A DNA stretch of 64,000 nt from Diplodia intermedia (taxonomy: Eukaryota > Ascomycota > Dothideomycetes > Botryosphaeriales > Botryosphaeriaceae), in assembly GCA_021495925.1 (NCBI GenBank), contig JAKEKT010000046.1:124001-188000 (forward strand), given 5' to 3'. Both the position numbers and the translations under genes were made by a program. A model generated the notes under the pieces. The model was not told the origin of the DNA. It did no database searches and worked only from the letters and a program-made list of their open reading frames with translations. This document shows positions 58,138 through 64,000 of the stretch, piece after piece (position 1 is the first letter of the stretch; each line of letters opens with the position of its first letter).

Positions 58138-58987
58138 GCCGAAAGGCGCGATATAAGGGGGGCGTGCGTGGTGTGAGGGCCGTATGGATGTCGGGAACGC
58201 GGGATCGTGGCGAGCAGGGAAATGAATAGGAGATCGCAAACGGCACCAATGGCGCCCGGAGAACTTGTGTCTTCGTGTGAGTGGAGGTGGGGAGAGGGAG
58301 ACAAAAGCAGGGAATTGATTGTATCACGACAGGGACAGCGCGCGCTTTTCTCCCAGTCCTCGGCGGCCAACGCACTTGCCCCCTCCCCTTTCCTTTTTCC
58401 TTGGACGTAATTGCGCAATGATGCCGTGGTCCCCGGCTAGCCGGGAACACGCGACAACCTTATGCTCAATGAGGCAGTGACAGGTGCTCGATGGGGGTTG
58501 CCATGGGATGCAATGACGTACGCGGCTGCAACACAAGCGCCATTAGCACGCCTCCTTCACGGCAAAAAGCGGCGGGTGCGAAGGGGACTAGCGCCCGTTC
58601 CCCGGCGGCGGTGCGTGGAGAGGCGAGGAGAGCAGGTGCTGAAAAGCCGATTGCGATGCTCGCAATCCGATCTGGTACGTGATCCACGTCGGGATGCGCG
58701 GCTGGATACGGTAAGTATGATGTCGACAAGCCTCTGATCGACGCGGCCATCCCGGTCGCCAATCGCTCAGCGCCCCCATCAAGGCACGGACTACCCTGCC
58801 GTCATCGCTGAGATGCAGAGCCCAGCCTCAAAGGATGACGATGCTACGCGAACGAGAGGAACAAGCGTCTTATCGCGCATACTACTCTAAAATTACGTCC
58901 ATGGTGCCTCCCTCCAAAGCCCTTTCTTGGGCTCCTGTTTCTTTCAAAAAAGACGAGCGCCACAAACGCCTCCCTTGCAATGATTCG
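58138..58987. other. Intergenic region
   Basis: 850 bp between two minus-strand genes: the DUF3292 promoter and the 3'UTR of the UbiB-family gene. Only short ORFs. Confidence 0.5.
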
Positions 58988-61253
58988 TTAGATGTTAGGA
59001 GAGAGGAGATCATATTTCACGCATGCTTCCACCTGCAGAGTCTTAGTATCAAAGATAGGTAACAAAGAGGGGCTGGCTGCACTTACACTTCCCACCGAAG
59101 CCCGCAGCCAACTGCGAGCCTCCAATCCAACCCAAACCTTGAGCATGGAGAAATCCGCATTGCGGACCATACCTCTGCCGCTCTGGGTACCCAGTTGACG
59201 CAGGATAGGCAATGCCCTGCAACGTCGTTAGTATGGTGACGTTCCTTCACACTTGCACCCCGAGCTTACCCAGCGAAGAGATCCATGTCCGGATCCAGCT
59301 GCCTGCCAATTCCCTCGAGCAACAGTATACTCAGGACGACGTTGACGAAGTCGCCCTCAAGCCTGACGTGGTGGTTCCTGACCATGGTCAACACCTCGTT
59401 CAAAATGTCGCCGATTTTGATGTTGCCAAGAGCAAAAGTGCGGCTCTTCACGCCCAACACCAAATGCTGCATTTTCAGAGCGAAAACTTCCTTGTCGATG
59501 ACGGCCTCTGGCTGCCTGCATCTCTCAACCATCAAATGACCCGACTTGTAACCGTCGAACTCGGCCACTGCCTTGAAAAGGTCCAGGAAGTTCGCACGGT
59601 TCTTCTCGTTCAGCTCGGTAACGAGGCCCGTGTCGATGAAGATGAGTTGAGGGCGATAACCTTCATTATCGATGCGTTGGAGTTCCGCGTCCCACTCTCT
59701 CCGCTGGCCCTTTAGCGGCCTCAGGCGCTGGAGCACTTCCTCGGTCACGTCGGTTGAATTGTTGACAGCTTCAGGCGTCTTCTTGGTCTTGAAGTGGGGA
59801 ATGTCCGGCGTCTCCGGCTTGTAGAAGCGGACCATGATGTTACCGGGGTGCAGATCGGCGTGGATAAAATTGTCGATTAAGACCATGTGCAAGAAGGCGT
59901 TCAATCCCTCATCCGCAATTTCCTTCCGATACACTCCACCACCATTGTGCAAAAGATCCTCGAGAGCAATGCCGTGAGCAAACTCCTCGACAAGGACCTG
60001 CCGCGTCGTGTACTCATTGTAGGGGAAAGGGAACCACGCAGTGGTCCGGTCCTTGAAGTTCTGACGGAAAATGGTCAAGTTTGCGCCTTCTATCCTGAGG
60101 TCTAGTTGTAGTCTCATCATCTCGGAAAATTGCTTTACTTCATCCGGGAAGGAAAGCCATTCCATGGTAGGTATCGCGTTGATTACGTGGGCAAAGAACG
60201 ACATTATACGCAGATCTCTCCGGACAACCTTTTCTATGTGCGGGTGCAGGACCTTGACGGCCACGTACGAGGAGGGGATGCGATGCGGAGTGCTTTTCAG
60301 CGTCGCGCCGACGTTCTTCTTCAGAACCTGGCGGAGGTTTTGAGGCCCATCAACATCCGACGCAACGGGCGCAGTGAGGTCCCGCTTGAGCTTAGCCTTG
60401 TAGACCTGTGCGATGGCACCAACGCCAAGCGGCTTTTCGTCGAACTCGTCGAATATGTCGTCGAAGTTGCGTCCGTCAAACGCCCTCGACACGATGCGTT
60501 TGGTATCATGTAGGGAATGTGCCGGCGCGTTGGAATGGAGAGACGACAAGTACTTGCACAACTCGGTGGGGAAGATGTCCGTCCGCGACGCTGCCCATTG
60601 GCCGAGCTGAGAAACAGTCAAGTCAGTACAACGCACTCCGGGCAGTCGATGCCGTTTCCTAGACCTACTTTTATGAAAGCCGCCCCCGCCCTTTCCATAC
60701 TCCTGACCAGAAAGGCGTACCACCACAGCGTACCACGTCTCTCATTATCCCGATGGGCCACCCGACTCCCAATCCATATAGCCGGCACAGTCATCATGAC
60801 CGGCACGAAGATGATGACCAGGTGTACGAAGCGCAGGCCCGTCGCCAGCGGTTCCCAAATGTAGTTCTCGAAGAAGAAGTAGATGCCCTTGCGGAAGCCC
60901 TTGGAGTTCTCGATGGCCTTGGGGACCTGGCTCCGCAGCTCGGCCCTGGATGCCTCGAGCATGAGCTGCTCGCCGGTGCGCTCATCTTCATCGTTGCTCT
61001 GCTGCGACAGCGCGACGAAGGCGGCCGGGCTGAGGGCGGTGCTGGCGAAGAGCAAGGCGCGGCCGCCGAAACGCGGGCGGGGAGGGGCGCGTGCCAAGGA
61101 ATTGTATATCCGCCCCGTCGACCGAGAGGAGAAGGCGCTGCGTGCGGGCTGCGGGATGCTAGCTCTTGCGAAGGCGGAGCGCGCGGCGGCGGACTGGCCG
61201 GCGCGGAGGTGCGGGCGGAGGCATTGGCGGCCGAGGAGGAGGACCGTCCTCAT
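58988..61253 (-). CDS. UbiB/ABC1 (ADCK) family protein, mitochondrial, Cqd1-like
   Basis: Exons 61253-60669, 60606-59270, 59216-59087 and 59032-58988 give about 698 residues. The N-terminus is an arginine-rich presequence (MRTVLLLGRQCLRPHLRAG). A membrane segment follows (VHLVIIFVPVMMTVPAIWIGSR). The UbiB features are present: KLGQ at the exon 1/2 join (AFIK|LGQWAASRTDIFP), the alanine-rich loop LGVGAIAQVYKAKL, VAVKVLHPHIE, HADLHPGNIM and DTGLV. UbiB proteins are atypical kinase-like ATPases in coenzyme Q or lipid homeostasis; similarity seems closest to Cqd1/ADCK2 but I cannot verify that. The last intron (59033-59086) is 54 nt and stop-free, yet has GTAAGT, a branch site and CAG, and its removal gives the usual end VKYDLLSPNI. 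Confidence 0.9.
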
Positions 61254-61582
61254 AGTATCAAGGGGACGGCGTGAGGAAGGGGAGCTGGCTATCAACGGGC
61301 GGGAGCCATGGAGAGTGGCGGCGGGAGTGGTGTGGCAGAGGAAGAAGCGGGTGTTGCCTCGAAGGGAGGAGACGAGTCCCGATGCACCGGATGACGTCGC
61401 GATTGTTTGGCCCCCGCCGGCCGCGCCCGCGCTTCTCCGGGTAGTCAGCTAGCGGATGTCGCCGCATGTCATGATGCATTTCTTTCTCATAGACTATTTC
61501 ATTCTCACAAGTCGTTGTCACATAAACGCCCACCGACCCCAGCGCCCAGTCTGCCGTCTTCCATCTAGACACGTGCGGCTCC
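61254..61582. other. Short spacer between monooxygenase and UbiB genes
   Basis: 329 bp; holds the 3'UTR of the monooxygenase and the promoter of the UbiB-family gene. Nothing else seen. Confidence 0.5.
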
Positions 61583-63370
61583 TCATGCCGTCACAAAGCC
61601 TTCGAATCCATTGTCCAGCGCCTTGCGACACTCCTGCGTGTACAGCGGTATGCCGCCGGCGTAGCTCAGCTGCTCCTTCACCTTTCCCGGGATGTTCCCG
61701 CCCATGTACCAGCTGTCGACATTGTGGAAGAGCGTGGCCTTGCTGATCTTCTCGACCTTGTCGTGCCACTCCTGCTCGCTGGTCGTCGTCGGGTCGATGT
61801 AGCTGATGCCCTCGTTGCGCATCTTGGCCATGGCGTCGAGGATCCAGTCGGCCTGGCACTCGACGCAGCTGGGGCCGTTGCTGAACGCCGTCGGGCCCTG
61901 CGCCCCGTACAAGAAGAACATGTTGGGGAAGCCCGAGATCGTCATGCCCAGGTGGCTGAAGGTGCCGTTCTTCCACTTGTCGTTCAGGTCCACGCCGTTG
62001 ACGTCCTTGAGGCCCATGGTCTTCATGCCGCCCGTGACCGAGTCGAACCCGGTCGCCAGCGCGATGACGTCGAACTCACGCTCGGTGCCGTCTGCCGTCT
62101 TGATGCCCTTCTCCGTGACCTCGACGATGGGCGTCTTCTTGACGTCGACCATCTCGTTCTCCGGCCGGTCCATCATCTCGTAGAAGTTTTGCTCGAGCGA
62201 CGGCCGCTTGGTTCCCCAAGGATGCGGCTTCTCGAGTGGCGCGAGCATGTCACGCTTGACGGGGTCGGTGATGCGCGCGCGCGTCTTCTTGACCCAGAAG
62301 CTGTATGCCTCATCGTTGGCCCTCTCGTCGAACAGCATGTCCTTGTAGGTGCCGAGCCAGAAGAAGAAGCCGCCTTTGCGCCAGAGCTCCTCGAAGAAAG
62401 CCTCGCGCTGTTCGGGGGTGTCATCCAAGGTGTTGCGGTCGATGAAGTCCATGGGGAAGCCGGAGAAGGTCGTCATGCGGTATTTGTAGATCTCAGGGTA
62501 GTCCTTCTTCTGTGCCTCCTGCTCCTCCTTGGTCAACTTCTGCTGGCGCATTGGCAAGCAGAGGTTGGGGGTGCGCTGGAACACGGTGACGGACTTGGCT
62601 GTCTTTGCCGTCTCCTGTGCGATCTGGATTCCGGTCGAGCCCGTGCCGACGACTGCTATCCTCTTTCCAGCCACATCAACGCCCTCGGTGGGCCAAAATG
62701 ACGAGTGGTGCATGACGCCTTTGAACTTTTCAAGACCGGGCCAGTCGGGGAAATGGCGCTTCGCAGCAAACCCTGTGGCGCAGATGAAGAACTTCGAGTA
62801 TGCGGTTCGGCCATCTTCTGTCTTCACAACCCATCTTTGCGATGGCTTCTCAAACTGTGCATGAACCACCTTCGAATCGAAGGCGACGTCCTTCTTGATG
62901 TCGAGCTGTTGATCGACGAACTTGAAATACTCGCGCAGTTCATTGTAGTCCGGATATTTCTCCGTCCAATTCCAGTTCTACACCATCGGTCAGCCATATG
63001 CTACTTACGATTGACACTGGCTTGACACGAACCTTCCAGAGCTTATCGATGCTGTATTCGTACACTGGAACCATCGAGTCGACACGCGCGCCGGGGTAGC
63101 AATTCCAGTGCCTGTTGCTCGCCAATTAGAATTGAACCATCGGGGCAATTGGGCCCGAGATGGGGCGGCTTACCAGATGCCGCCAAGGTCTTTGCCCGCC
63201 TCGAGGATCTTCACCTTCAGACCATACTCGTCGCGGAGCTTGTGTAGTAGGTAGACCCCGCCGAATCCGGCACCGACGATCAGGACGTCGACATCGAGGT
63301 TATCCGTATGACCGTTGGTCTGCGCAGCCCCGGCCGGCTGTTCCGAGCTAATATCTCTTCGAAAAGACAT
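61583..63370 (-). CDS. Baeyer-Villiger-type flavin monooxygenase (cyclohexanone monooxygenase-like)
   Basis: Exons 63370-63174, 63111-63033 and 62977-61583 give about 556 residues. An FAD-binding GAGFGG lies at residues 33-38; the exon 1/2 join gives GGIW|HWNCYPGARVDS, the GxWxxNxYPG element. The Baeyer-Villiger fingerprint FKGVMHHSSFWP (FxGxxxHxxxWP) is near 177-188, and the NADPH-binding GTGSTG near 203-208. ATGFDSVTGGM and the C-terminal SWYMGGNIPGK are also typical. Such enzymes use NADPH and O2 to turn ketones into esters or lactones, or oxidize N/S atoms. No biosynthetic core gene lies beside it, so a secondary-metabolite role is not supported here; substrate unknown. Both introns are 55-63 nt, GT-AG. 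Confidence 0.93.
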
Positions 63371-64000
63371 GGCTGCGGGGGTTTTGTTGCAACTGAAGAT
63401 GATGTATCTGTTTCAATCGCGAAGGCGACGTGGTCGTCTCAGAGGGAAAATAAAGACACAGAGGGAGCAAGCGGTTTGGAGCGCGGAGATCAGAACGGGC
63501 AAGACGGCCGCAATCGCGGAAGCTCTACTACTTATACACCGTGTCGATCGCCGGACAGCTTCCCCAACCTACGCACCGCCTCCCCCACATACGCATGCAC
63601 GCACACGCCGGAGCAACGGGTGCTTCCCAAGCCAGGAACGCGGGAGGGGGCATGGATGACCCGCCCCACCCGGGCCCTTCACACGAGTCACGTGTCTTCG
63701 GCGCTTAATATTGCTGCTTGAAGTCGAGACCCTTTCCGCGCCGGTCCTATCGGAAGGCTGGGCCTGTGTAGCAAGGGAAACTGAGCATCTATCAAGGGAA
63801 CATAGACTGCCGATCTTTGTTCGTTACGGATCCAGATGCATGCACGAGCTGCGTCTACTTCTGCTACGTCCTTTAGTCCGTAACGAGCGCTGACTGGGGA
63901 GGCTCCGTATGGAGCACGTTGATTGTCTTGGTGAGGCTATCTATCCCCACTTCTGGCTGGGATAGGAAAGCTCTGCGTGCATCGAGCCTCTGTCTCGTTG
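63371..64000. other. Region upstream of monooxygenase to window end
   Basis: 630 bp with no supported gene; contains the monooxygenase promoter and C-rich, CA-rich low-complexity sequence near 63540-63620. Confidence 0.5.

Noticed and set aside
61583..63370. Secondary-metabolite cluster around the monooxygenase
   Set aside because: Neighbours are conserved housekeeping-type genes; no synthase, P450 or cluster regulator is in reach within the window.

Overview
The window is nuclear DNA of a filamentous ascomycete (Pezizomycotina). Genes carry many short introns (about 50-60 nt) with CTNAC-type branch sites, the third codon position is GC-rich, and there is a HET-domain protein, a Con7-type C2H2 factor, a tRNA with an anticodon-loop intron and a secreted small-protein gene. 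Gene content looks like Dothideomycetes, but that class assignment is an inference. I see no transposon, rRNA, CRISPR or viral sequence. Gene models were built by hand: splice sites were chosen so that reading frames join across introns. Joined lengths are divisible by three except where noted.

Layout. 1-31 kb is a dense, mostly housekeeping stretch: a partial dimeric alpha/beta-barrel protein, a DUF7918 protein, a HET-domain gene, a coiled-coil protein, the GDT1 Ca/Mn transporter, a telobox-Myb (Tbf1/TRF-like) protein, an intron-containing tRNA-Glu(CTC), TRAPPC12-like, acetolactate synthase ILV2, the checkpoint clamp subunit Rad9, an F-box-like protein, a bifunctional thiamine enzyme (THI20 type) and the DEAD-box helicase DBP2. 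31-46.6 kb is gene-poor: about 9.5 kb without a convincing gene, then con7, then another 4.5 kb. 46.6-51 kb holds a PPR protein and the Sec14-like SFH5. 51-53.8 kb is a small accessory patch with microsatellites, a small membrane ORF and a repeat-bearing secreted candidate effector. 53.8-63.4 kb has five minus-strand genes counting from the left: an uncharacterized membrane protein, a DUF3292 protein, a UbiB/ADCK-family mitochondrial protein and a Baeyer-Villiger-type monooxygenase, with the effector gene just before them.

Points of most interest: (1) the rad9 gene appears to use GC-AG splice sites in three of its four introns, and a fourth GC-AG intron lies in the DUF7918 gene; (2) telomere-type TTAGGG repeats lie on both sides of exon 1 of the telobox-Myb gene, suggesting autoregulation; (3) DBP2 keeps a long intron just after its ATDVASRGI motif, comparable to the autoregulatory intron known in yeast DBP2; (4) a 16-bp stem with two G.U wobbles sits inside the long HET intron; (5) con7 lies in an unusually large non-coding neighbourhood; (6) a TGACTCA (Gcn4/CpcA) site precedes ILV2.
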